The notes beneath the pieces are model-generated. The model saw only the letters and a program-made list of their open reading frames with translations, had not been told where the DNA came from and did not search any database. A DNA stretch of 64,000 nucleotides. Origin: Laburnicola sp. R22_1 (taxonomy: Eukaryota > Ascomycota > Dothideomycetes > Pleosporales > Didymosphaeriaceae). Position 1 is the first letter of the stretch. Every line of letters starts with the position of its first letter. The translations under genes and the position numbers were made by a program. This document shows, piece by piece, positions 42,900-53,210 of this stretch. The stretch lies in assembly GCA_014281115.1 (NCBI GenBank), contig JACONQ010000012.1, forward strand, positions 2,542,001-2,606,000, given 5' to 3'.

Positions 42900-42907
42900 C
42901 ATGTGAC

Positions 42908-43620
42908 AGTGAAAGCGCCGCCCACTCCACCGGCGTCTCCGATACCGCCACAAGGTAAGGCTCAGCAGCTGCACAATAGCAAGTCTGTAGAGAATTTTCT
43001 CGAAAACGATGAATACAGCGAGGATAGGCCAGGATGGGAGAGCATCTAGCCGCTGCAGTGGGATGGGTAAAGTAAGTGAATGAGTACAGATGAAAAAAGT
43101 CCACAGAGTAGCTACTATTGGCTTAAAATGTTTGCGAGCTTGAAAGACGACAGCCACACACCTAGAATTGTCGAGGGTGAAGAGGGCGATCTTTGGATGT
43201 CCTACGGTGGGGCGGAGTGGACGGAGAAAACGCGGGTGGAGGACGAGGGAGCTGGGTGGTGCGAAGAGGCGGACTGGAGTTGCCCGCATAGAGACGCAGT
43301 GGCCCAGAGGGTGTGTGTGGATCATGCCATCTGACCACGAAAACGAAATTAACCTAGTGCAGAAGAAGACCATCCACTGCGATTTTTCCTGTATAGAGGC
43401 AGAGAGGCTGGAGTTGAAGTATATTTATTGGGCGGGGCTGCATCTGTTCCGTTATCCCATTTTAGTGTAGGATTGCGCAGGTGTCGGATCTCTATTATTG
43501 ATCGGCTAACATCATTTCAATGTACGTTTCCGACAATATGAGCTAATGATTGCATTAAAGGAGGTAGCGCCGAGGTTTTAATCCTACTAAAGAGAAAGCA
43601 AGGACATGTACATATGTAAC
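42908..43620. other. No assured gene
   Basis: Open frames on both strands (42897-43373 minus, 43168-43470 plus) lack domains. A plus-strand stretch at about 42905-43050 (KAPPTPPASPIPPQGKAQQL) is coding-like and may be a gene relic. Confidence 0.35.
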
Positions 43621-43636
43621 CACGTGACTGACGTCA
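43621..43636. promoter_or_regulatory. Adjacent CACGTG and TGACGTCA words
   Basis: An E-box-like CACGTG (43621-43626) lies next to a perfect CRE/bZIP palindrome TGACGTCA (43629-43636), about 400 bp before the damaged gene at 44037. This is a motif match only; no regulation is shown. Confidence 0.4.
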
Positions 43637-43888
43637 CATGTTCTGTAACGTTATATGGTAGGCACCACCCAGGTGCACTAAGGCGCTCAGGATTAACTAT
43701 TACCAAAAACTCCACTACAACACCGACCCTCAACGCTATATTTAGGATACAAAAATTTTACTATATATAGCTTAAGGCATGCAATTAACGTCTGCAACAG
43801 TAGAATTATTTATTTCTACTTTAATGCTACGTTATGGCGTCTGGAATTTGGTCGATTTTGGCCTCAGGAAGGGCGCTATTCCTGTTTG

Positions 43889-43943
43889 GAATTTCGACGA
43901 CAACGCTACAGTAAGCCTGTATAGAATTTCGACGACAACGCTA
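43889..43943 (+). repeat. Direct repeat of 20 bp
   Basis: GAATTTCGACGACAACGCTA occurs at 43889-43908 and again at 43924-43943, in the upstream region of the gene at 44037. CCTGTATA follows nearby. Confidence 0.8.
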
Positions 43944-44036
43944 AACCTGTATAGGCTCTTCCGTCACCCCTTTTCTATAGCTCCTTAAGACACTTTAGCT
44001 ACTCCATTAACATCCCTAATTCACAGCTACGTTACT

Positions 44037-47000
44037 ATGTCAGCGCCAGCTATAGGTGAACTCAAGAAACAAGGCCGGCCGTCCAAGTATGGTTCTGCAA
44101 AAGAGAAGAAGGCCGCGAATGCGCATAGACGACGCGCTCAGAGACAAGGCAAGGCTGCATTAGGTCAAGAGGTGCAAACTAAAGCATATCAAGCCGAAGG
44201 CCCAGGCCAGTCCGTATTCTTTTGGCCAACTTCAGTACATCTTGACTTAGACAGGCCATCCACGCTTGGAAGTAGAGTAGATACTAGTCAAACTAGTCTT
44301 GAAGATACAGTACAATATGGGAACCAAGACCTTGAAGCATTCCTCCCGCCACTCAGTCCTTTAGACAGTCCTCTGCTGGACCCTATATCTACTAGAATTA
44401 ATAACGCTCTTTATTAATCTACGACAGCCAACAAGATAATCGCTAGCACTAGAGGCCAAGAGGAAGCAGAGCGCGAATCCATCAAGATTATAAGCAATGA
44501 AACAGTTAATGTTAATAGACACGGGAATGAAGGCATAGCTATTAACGAAGAGGCTAAGCAGATAGACGAGCTCGCAGATCAATTAGTGGATTAACTAGTT
44601 TAACATCATGGATGTTGCGAGCATTGCCATCAGCAATCTCAAGAAGAGCATACGGAAAATCATCCAAATCATATTAGTCTTAAGGAATATCTAGACAGAG
44701 TTAGAGAAGAAGTTGTCTGTCCAGATGTACTAGGGTCAAAGACTATAACAACCCACGAATCCAACTTTGTCAGCCAGATAAGCGAAGCATCTAGGCGCTA
44801 CCTATACTGCGGGGTTCGTAACGATAACATTTCACTAGTCCACATCTGTCTAAAGGCCAACAATGTAGCGAGTGTCGATACCAAGGTCACGTTTAATATC
44901 GACAGTGTCCTTGGTTTTCCCAGCAGCCTAGCTGTTGCCAAGCAAGGTATTCGCTAGAATCCCACGCAGATGGCCGTTTCGGACCTTCAATCAGACTTGC
45001 ACCTGAACAGCCGCCTAGCGCACTATATCGATCGCCATAGCCGCGCTTATTTAGTGAGCAGGCCGTTGCATTAACTGCCACACTATACCTTTAGACGACT
45101 GGTCAGTTTCGAAGACATATCGCTGTACCTTGTTTTCCCGCACCTGTATCGAGAAGAGCAGCAAGTAAGCCGTCTTTGCGACCATGATTTCCGCACTTAG
45201 ATAGATAGGATCCTGCTCCTGGCGGTATATCAATACCACAACAGCTCGCTCGTGCAGCACTATCCCTCCAGCTTCGATCATGCACGATACAATTCGACAG
45301 CTCAAGGGGTAGAGGGGCGATCGCAGCGGACCGAAGTGACGCCACGGCAGCAGCTTCTTTTCTATTTCCTCCCGCCAGACTCCTTCACGCGGTGTGGGAA
45401 ACGATTCTCTAGGCCGTCGAGCGTCCTGGGCTGCAGCATTTCCGTGGTGTTTTCCTCTTCTGCCACGGCAAGAATCTTAAATGCCTCACCAAAGACTCCA
45501 CCTGGCGGGACATGACTTCGCGCTTTAACGGATACTGGACGAAGGCGATTGTAGAGAGCTACATGACCTCAGACGCCTATATCAATGTGGGAAAAGAGTT
45601 GTGCCCTGCACAGGATCCAGCATTCAATGCAAGGAGATAGATAATAGCGAACACGAGGGTGTTGCGAAAACGCTACTATAGAAAAGATGCTATCTTAATA
45701 CCTACAGCGAGTGGATGCACGGAAAAGTATCCGATAGGTATTAGAGAACGTTCTACCCCTTCAGCATGCTGCAGGACAGCAGAAGCATAATAATAGAGAC
45801 GCATAGAAGTTCAAAGAGCCGTGCGGGCGGGCTCCTATACAGTTAGTTCTACTCTAGCATTAAGGAAATATTTGCTGCAGGGAACGTATATCCCTTCACC
45901 AACGCGGCTATAGAGACTCTAGCACTCGATCCAAAGCTACGGAAGACGTGGCAACACGTCAGAGCAGGCCTCAGCCACGATCCCGTCGCATTGATCCGGG
46001 CGTACCTCTATACCAAACTCCGCTGCCATTACGCAATCTCCAGATCAACGCAAAAATGTTTTAGCACGCGGGAGGAACACCGTGTTTCAAAGAAATTGTT
46101 TAGTCAGATTAACGCACGAATCCAACAACGGCGGCTCGATACGCAACGCTTCCAATCCGCGCAGGACAGCAATCAACCCTACTACACTTTCTCTACCTCC
46201 ACTCTGTTAAAGTGGTTGCGATAGAATATTAATAAGTTCTGCGTTGGGTTTGAGATGGTCTACGGCCTAAAGGATCGCCATTTCGTTACGTAGGAGCATA
46301 CTTGGATCATGCTCATGTTCCTGCGATGTCTCTAGTTTTCCTATTCCAGCGGCCTCATCCAAAGGGCTGGTGGCCTCTGGCAGGACGTGCGGCTGGCGAA
46401 CGACGTCAATCAACCAGATGGGCTGCGGCGATACGAGGGCTTGGGCTTTCGCGATAACATGAGACAACACGGATATGCTTGGTTCATAGACAAGATCGAC
46501 TGGGAAACCATGACGTTCCGGCAGCCGTTTGCTCAGTACATGATGTTCAACAACCCGTCCATGCAATCAGCCTATCATGCACGCTACAGCCAGATCCGAG
46601 ATATGCGTATCAATTTCATTTAGGTGGACAAGACACGCCAATAGATGACCAAGTTCAGTGCTGTGCCATTATGCTTAGACCTCTTGGAAGAATACCTTGA
46701 ACAGCTCTGCCTCTGTGCTTTCCGCAAAGACGTATTTTCTTTCATCCAACATCTCTTGCATAAAGACCATGTTAAGGCGGCCTTAGCTGGCCAGATCCCT
46801 CTGTGTTGGCCAAGCGTCAACTAAGCCTTGAAGAGCAAGCACCAGCCTCCCAAATTGGCTATAGGGAACAGGCTGGCGGTTAAGAGCATCGAAGTCATCT
46901 TTTCATGGCTATGGGAGTGGAAGGACGGGCAATTCGAACGTAGAGGTTGGAACGACAAGCCATATCGGATGCTGTACCAGCAGAGTTTCAGCATTATTGA

Positions 47001-47757
47001 ACTAATTCGAGGCAAGCATTAGGCTCGTGCTTGGAGGAAGAAATTGAAGACTACGTTCCTTTAGAGCCACTAGTTACTTCCCTATCCTTAAAACTAGAGC
47101 TTCATGCGCAAATGTAAAGAGTCCAGCGAGGTAGTTTAGTGGCCCACCTTCCACCCTAGTCTCTACAGATATTACCAGCAGCTAGGACGGCATAGGGAGG
47201 TGCCGCAGCCCTTCCCTGCATCTTATATCAAGCACCATCCTACTAATAGATAGGGCCTATCTTAACAGTGGCAGGAGTACATGCCGTACGCAGTCCAGCT
47301 AAATTAGCATCTTGTAGAGCTATCCGAAGCAGACCTTTACTCTCAGGTGCGTGGGTTGCAGGCAAGATGGAACAATCCGACGCAGGAGGTCTCCAACGCG
47401 ATAAAAGAGTCGGAGTTGATTTACGAAATAAGAGATATCATCGAGGATCTAGCTTGGAAGCGAAAACCTATGAGCAGCTAGGATGTAGGGCACTGCAGTA
47501 TCCAACTGAACAAGGAGCTGGAGAAATACGAGATCCTACAGCATTCTCGTCGAATTAGGCGCAAACGAAAGCGCAATGCTAGTTTCAATTCTGGGTCGGA
47601 GGCCGACAGCCATGCTGAAGCAGAGCTGACATCGGACGATGACTCTTTTGAACAGCAGAAGAGAAAGCAGTTGCAGGTAGTTAGGCAGGTGGAACGACAC
47701 ATGCGAGATGGCATAGAAAAGGACCGGAAGATGTGGGGAAGGCCAAACGTACACTAA
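44037..47757 (+). pseudogene. Large multi-block fungal gene, heavily RIP-like damaged
   Basis: Conserved-looking coding blocks run along the plus strand for 3.7 kb. The basic N-terminus is GRPSKYGSAKEKKAANAHRR, followed by VTFNIDSVLGFPSSLAVAKQ and FRRLVSFEDISLYLVFPHLY. Next come YWTKAIVESYMTSDAYINVG and LGFRDNMRQHGYAWFIDKID, then LAVKSIEVIFSWLWEWKDGQ and an acidic/basic C-terminus ending GRPNVH. Frame changes occur (frame 3 to 2 to 1) and many TAG/TAA codons replace likely W, Q or R. It was probably a protein of more than 1000 residues. I do not know its name. The pattern of blocks suggests a multi-copy family, which would explain the RIP. A tyrosine recombinase or helicase signature is not visible. 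Confidence 0.6.
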
Positions 47758-48451
47758 GGTATACTGAAAATGCATGAACCTAGGTTGAAGACTAGAGTAA
47801 GGTAGGACGTACTATCCCCATTTCAAGTTGTTGCGAGGATAGAGGTGATTTAGGTTACAGGCCTACTGGACACGGAAATCAGCCAGCCGCAGGGCTTAGG
47901 GCCAACGCCCGTTAGAAAACAATTTTAAGCGTTGCATGCATGCTGAAAGAATCAAAAAGCTATTCTAGTTAGTGTCAGATAGAAGTAAGTTTTTAATTTA
48001 CATAGGCTAGTAGATACGATAGGACGCTTCGTCAACCAATCTGCGCACTGACCATCGCGTTTGTTCTATAGCGCGTCGCCATAACACGACCAATCCCTCT
48101 TATCCTAAGATTATTCCACCCTACCTTCAATGGAATTATCAGCCAATAACCAGCGTCGGAGCACGAGACCCCTGCCTAGCGCCTCGCCTCATCAAAACCA
48201 CCTCGCCTACTCCTATCCTACTCCAGTCTCCCCTGACAGAACAATCTCGCCTTTCTGCTATTGTAAGCACTACTAAGATAAGATATACTATAGGCCCGAA
48301 TACGCGTTGCTGCTATTCGTATTCTAGTCGCGTCTCTGCGTTGCAAACTCCTGATTGTAACAAGAGGCGCGCCTTCGATAGGGAAGAATATACATCCTGT
48401 CACTCCATACTATACCTACCTTCCTGCCTTTCTTTTGTCCTTAGCCTAGCT
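47758..48451. other. Intergenic, pyrimidine-rich before the next gene
   Basis: No conserved frame. 48395-48445 is rich in CTT/CCT, consistent with a fungal leader for the frame starting at 48452. Confidence 0.35.
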
Positions 48452-49217
48452 ATGGATCTATTTATCTTCTATCCTGAATACCACGTGCTAGTATGCAAGT
48501 CCTGTGCCTATGCTGTTGCACCTCCGCACCTTACCGCGCACATAGCAACCAAGCACGCTAACGATATCTGTGGTAAAGATAGCCTGCGCAGAGCTACTAA
48601 GATAGCTGCTACGCTTGCGACGCGCCTTAAAGAGGAATACGACCTCCTTGATCCTACGACCAGCATTATCCCACGCCCACTGGCTACGAAGCCGCCATTT
48701 CCCGATCTCAAGCTCTACCGTGGCTATCAGTGCACTCGCTGCGACTTTACTCGAACAAAGACAAAGACAGCCCTAAGGGAGATGGAAACGCACTTCAATG
48801 TACACCGCCTTGTTGCGCGGAAACGAGGCCAGCCAGCAAAACTTGCGGATATACCAGAAGAAGATAGGAGGCCTATGTTTAAGGAGATCTACTGCCAGCG
48901 CTTCTTTATTCGTGGCGCACAAGCTAACTACTTTGAGGTAAATGTTCCTTCTGAGGTGCAGACGCTGGTGAAAACCAGACCAAGAGGGCATGCCGACCTC
49001 TACCGCGCTCTGATCGACGAGCAGCTTACAGCAGGGAGCCACGAGCAAGAGGTTAGAGCTGAGATCTACAGCAGCCAGGTCACCAAAACTGAAGTATCGC
49101 CGTGGCTCGAAATGACGAGGTGGCCGCGCTATTTCCACGGCCTGAACATGGCTGACGTCGCGCCGCTGGCATACGCAGCTAATCCCGTTACCGAGCCCGC
49201 CCTTGTCGTCCTTGGAG
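48452..49217 (+). pseudogene. OrsD-like zinc-finger protein, cut off by hAT element 2
   Basis: From ATG 48452 the frame encodes MDLFIFYPEYHVLVCKSCAY with a second cysteine pair (YQCTRCDFTRTK) and a histidine pair (LTAHIATKH), as in the N-terminal region of the fungal OrsD (DUF3505) family. A later part contains VSPWLEMTRWPRYFHGLNMA, the usual end of that module. At 49218 the sequence enters the terminal repeat of hAT element 2, so the frame runs into transposon sequence and stops at 49264. No continuation is visible after the element. Function of the family is unclear beyond probable nucleic-acid binding by zinc fingers. Confidence 0.75.
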
Positions 49218-49231
49218 CAGAGTTGTCAACA

Positions 49232-49385
49232 GTCAGTCAGTCAGTCCGGAGGGATTCAGACTGACTGACTGGCATATTTTGAGGCTTAGGACTGACTGGA
49301 CTGACTGATCACGTAATCAAGGAAGGTTTAAACTGGACTGACTGGACTGATATATTGGAGAGCTCTGGACTGACTGACTGACTTA
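49232..49385. repeat. Subterminal CAGTC-type repeats of hAT element 2, left
   Basis: Many copies of CAGTCAGTC and ACTGACTGG in both orientations, probable transposase-binding sites. The mirror set is at 52155-52290. Confidence 0.85.
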
Positions 49386-51882
49386 ACTGCAGTCGAACTG
49401 GTATAAATGCTGCTGAATTGCTGATAGTTCGTCGATCGTGTGCTCCCGGGGAGACTGAGGCCTACTCGTCGGCCGTCTAATACCTTTTCGCTTCCAGGAT
49501 TTCAAGCTCTGGAGGGCAGCAAGTAGCTCAGGCTTCATACGGAGCCTTCTAGTCCCGAGGAGATCGCCGAGCTCACTGAAAGTCCTCTCACAGTCAGCGG
49601 CTGACGCCGGGATCGTATATAGATCAAGCGCAAGTCGTGATAGGACCGGGAATTGCCCCTGATGGGCTAACCAATACTTGATCGGGTTGAGCGAAAGACT
49701 GTCGGTCTCCGCGAGGATGGGTTGCCTCTTCCAGAGCTCATATTCATCCTCGAACGTCTCCTCCGTATAATTCATTGCAGCTTTCGTGGTGTCCGCAAGA
49801 TAGGTTGATCGCGACGACGGTGGGCCGAGTCGCTGCCTTTTCGAGGGACGAGAGCTTGGCGGAGACACTTTGCCAGCTTCATAAGCTGCCTTCTCCTTGT
49901 ACGATCGATATAAGGCTTGAAAGGCGTTCTGATTCCTTGGGAGCCAATCCTTCTTGCAGTGAGGGCCATCTCTTCTCTCATTGTGATCGTCTGGGACCTT
50001 CCACATGTGGCTGAGATGATGCTTGTAATGTGGATGGAGGATCGTAGCCGCGTAGTAGATAGGCGTGTCGTCGAGCTTTGCGTAGTACTCCGAGAGCTTT
50101 GTATGGGCAGAGTTGACATTAATTACCAGGTGATCCTCCGGGGCATCAGGGTCCTCATAGTCAATAGCAGCAAGGCGATCCTTCTGCTCCTCTAGCTGGT
50201 CAAGCAGCCATTCAAAGGTAATGATCACTTCCCAGATCGCGCCGTGGTTGCCGTGATTGCCCCGGCCTTCGAGGAGCTTTGTCGCCTCTTGAAACGGGCG
50301 GAGGAGATTGACGTACTCATTGATTGTAGCCCAGTCTTTGCCTGACAGACCACCCTCGCGGATAAAGGTTCGAGGCTCAAGGCGGGGTTTCTGGGGATCA
50401 CGACGCTGGGAGGTCTGTTCAACGCGACTCTCATTAATCTTAACGTGTATATAATCGTCGAGGGGGCTTGGAGCTGCGTTGCTCGCTCCAGAGCTGCAAA
50501 GTATGAGTTCCACCGTGTCTTCACGGGCTTAATGAGCTCCTGGGCTTGAACTCCTTGTGTAGGCGAATAGCTTCTTCCTCTTGAAACTTATAAAATAGCT
50601 GGCGAGCTTGAGGCGTACTAACTGAGGCAATAACGTCAAATAAGACTCCGATGGGGCCGTATTTGCGCCACTCTTCGAGGAAACGCTCTTCTGCTATCAG
50701 GTCCTCGTCCTGGTTCTCAAAAGAGTCCTTGTCTCGGCCCCATATAATCGTTTGAGCGCTCAAGTTGAGGATATGGCAAGTACAACGGAGCCGACGGTGA
50801 GGCGAATAAAAGTTGAACGTATTGCTAAGGGCAGCCATGGCTGTATCATTATTTGTCGCGTTGTCAAGTACAAAGTATCCGACGCGCTCCTGATTGACTT
50901 CAAAGGCCTGGAGTGTCTTGCTTACAACTTCAGCAATATTGTCGCCACTGTGTTTGCCATGTAGGACTGGAAGACCGAGGAGATAGTCATCAACCTCGCC
51001 CGATTCGTTCAGATGGTGTACACAAATCCCAGTGAGGGCACTTTTGCCTCCCGTTGTAGTCCAATTGTCGAAGGAGACGTGTATGAGCGACTTGGCTCGT
51101 AGGAGGCGCTGAGTGACGGCGGGGATATAGGCATGATATTCCGCTAGAATATGATCTCGGAGGCTATTGTGGCTTCGCCAGAGAGCTTGCTCTCCCAGTG
51201 GGTTCAAGACGGCAACCATATGACGGAAAGCAGGCGTCTCGATCACCCGGAGGCTCTGATTATCGGCCTGCACCCAGTCTTTTACCGCGTCCAGGAAGCG
51301 CCTTTGTGAGAAGCTAGAGGCCATCTCATTGGCCATTTCTTGTGAGACCTCGGTACCTTTGAACTGGAGCTGGTTAATAATAGAGCTGGTAGATGGAGGC
51401 AGCTTGAAGTTGATCTTGCCGTCACGGCTAATTCCGTGGCCACGGGTCTTCTGATTTAGATGAGACGCAGCCGAGGAAGTTGAGGTTGCAACGCAGTACT
51501 CACCACCGCTAACTTTGTGCGTGTGGCAGTAATAGCAGAGCCAGTAGTTCTGCCGCTTCTCACGGTGCCACACAGGCCAGCCGTGATCGTATATCCAGCT
51601 CGGTTTACCCTTCAGATGCTGCGTAAATCGCTTCTGCAGGTGAGGTACGCGCTCCCAAACTAGGTCTTCAAATGTATCATCGTTAGAATCGTCGTCAGGA
51701 GGTGGGAGAGCTCGGGCGGCTTGAATCGCGTCATCAGGCGGGTTAACGGGCGCGTCAATTTCAGGTACGATTGAGGGCGCCTTCGGGCGTCCTGTTCCGC
51801 GGTTTTCGCGTTCGACGGTCTTCTTAAAGACCTTTTCGAGGTTTCTGTTTATCTGGGCGTCAAAATCTGCGTATGGGGACAC
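49383..51882 (-). pseudogene. hAT transposase, near-complete with two frame changes
   Basis: The minus strand first encodes 453 codons (51882 to 50521). These contain a BED-type zinc finger (YWLCYYCHTHKVSGGEYC with SHLNQKTRGH), the first catalytic block (IHVSFDNWTTTGGKSAL), the second (YFVLDNATNNDTAM) and RRLRCTCHILNLSAQT. After a frame change near 50521 (KTRWNSYFAALERATQLQ, in a third frame) it continues in 376 codons to 49383. This part has the helical region and the hATC dimerisation block (IPASAADCERTFSELGDLLG). Both frame changes lie within about 60 bp (50520-50465). They could be two small indels or one unrecognised intron; otherwise the gene has no stop. Confidence 0.9.
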
Positions 51883-52154
51883 GTAGGTGGGTGGGCAGAG
51901 GTGGGTAGAGGTAGCTTGTAGGTACGCGTTGCGATCCGAACTAGCTCAAGCTGGTGTCGCAGGCCGAGGCCTGGAGTAGCAAGTGGAAACCTCGACGCTA
52001 CGGCTAAGCGAGCCAATTATGATTTCTCCAGGTCGCACCTGGTGAAATCCCATTGATCGCTTAACCTTAGCGTCTTGATGCGTTAAATTGTGCTGGACGA
52101 AGTTCTCTCTACCAAATACGCAGCCAATGTGGGCAACATATACAATATATCAGT

Positions 52155-52290
52155 CCAATAGCAGTCAGTCCAGTCAGTCCGAAGCCTTTAGACTGACTGA
52201 CTGCTATAAATCGAGCGTCCGGACTGACTGGACTGACTGACATATAGCAGTCAGTTAGTCAGTCTTTTCAGTCCGGACTGACTGTTGACA
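52155..52290. repeat. Subterminal CAGTC-type repeats of hAT element 2, right
   Basis: Mirror set of the words described at 49232-49385. Confidence 0.85.
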
Positions 52291-52296
52291 ACTCTG

Positions 52297-52782
52297 GTGA
52301 TGTCAGAAAAGGTAAGGTGGGGAAGGGTGCCGTGCGACTTACCTGAAATTCGATTCATTTCAATTCAGTCCAGCAGGACCAGCTAAGCCATACCATCCGT
52401 CATCTGATTTCCTTGCAAATGGCACAGTACCAATCTCCAAAGGTGAACCGATATGGGCAGAGTGATCGAAATCGAGAACTTTAGCATGATTACCTTCTAT
52501 AACAATATTGTAGGTCGCAGTGTGCTAAGCCGATCTTTTCCAGCCAGGCACAAGCTCCAGATATCCCTGCTCTCCAGTGAATAGGGTAGACGGCCGAGGA
52601 GGAAAGAACCTGACGGGTACTTGGATCTCATACCTGGCATTCCTGAAGTATCCACTCAAGGTTTGTGCCCGCGAATTCTAGACTTCTACCACTAACTCTC
52701 ACTGCAATAGTCTTCGCCGCAATTGCACGCCTACACCTATCTTCAACAAGACATCCATTCCAAACATCTACATCAGATCAGC
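52297..52782. other. Sequence right of hAT element 2, unrelated to the OrsD-like gene
   Basis: No frame continues the OrsD-like protein here. CT-rich stretches near 52690-52780 precede a small frame. Confidence 0.4.
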
Positions 52783-52923
52783 ATGCCTCCTAAACGAGCA
52801 CAAGTGCAGCTCAACCTTGAGTCTCCGGGAGCCGGGGAGACCGACCCTGTTACTGGATACGATAGCAAGTTGTACCCTGCACGACGGGGAAGAGTTTCCC
52901 GGAGCAGAAAAAGTAGCTACTAA
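52783..52923 (+). CDS. Short basic hypothetical frame
   Basis: 46 codons starting MPPKRAQVQLNLESPGAG and ending in an arginine/serine-rich tail. The ATG sits behind a C/A-rich leader typical of fungal starts. It may be the first exon of a truncated gene rather than a complete protein. No family is recognised. Confidence 0.3.
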   Translation: MPPKRAQVQLNLESPGAGETDPVTGYDSKLYPARRGRVSRSRKSSY

Positions 52924-52974
52924 TACCCTTAGAGTCCCTCTAGAAGCATGCTAACGTAGGACTAGGATGAAACG

Positions 52975-53193
52975 TTACAAGTCCAATATCTCTAGGACTG
53001 GCTCGTCGCTATTGCAATCGATTACGAAAGAGCGCCGCTGGGAATCGTCGCAGATGACGACCCACTTGTCCATTGAGAAGACGTGAGATAGGAGCACAAC
53101 CAAGCCAGCACCCGCGTGGGTGCCGGCTATATCTCCATTCAACCCCCATAATTCTCCTACATCTATGTAGCCTTCCTCCCTGTCAGACCTCAA
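52975..53193 (-). CDS. Short frame downstream of the JmjC gene
   Basis: 72 codons with a coding-like stretch (HVFSMDKWVVICDDSQRRSF). It lies 18 bp after the stop of the JmjC frame on the same strand. It could be a separate small gene or a 3' exon of the neighbour, but I found no convincing splice sites. Confidence 0.3.
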   Translation of the reverse strand: MRSDREEGYIDVGELWGLNGDIAGTHAGAGLVVLLSHVFSMDKWVVICDDSQRRSFVIDCNSDEPVLEILDL

Positions 53194-53210
53194 GTCGATA
53201 CGCTAATATT

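Larger units (their letters stand above)
49218..52296 (-). mobile_element. hAT element 2, no matching target duplication
   Basis: Ends CAGAGTTGTCAACAGTCAGT (49218) and the inverted TGACTGTTGACAACTCTG (ending 52296). Subterminal regions 49232-49385 and 52155-52290 are packed with CAGTCAGTC/GACTGACTG words. The 8 bp on the left (CCTTGGAG) and right (GTGATGTC) differ, so the two flanks did not arise from one simple insertion. It contains one nearly intact transposase gene on the minus strand. Confidence 0.9.

Noticed and set aside
44037..47757. Tyrosine-recombinase (DUF3435-type) captain of a giant Starship element
   Set aside because: I could not see the expected recombinase motifs, and the conserved blocks read differently.
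48452..52782. A single OrsD-like gene interrupted by hAT element 2 and continuing after it
   Set aside because: The sequence right of 52296 does not continue the OrsD-like protein in any frame and the target duplication is missing.
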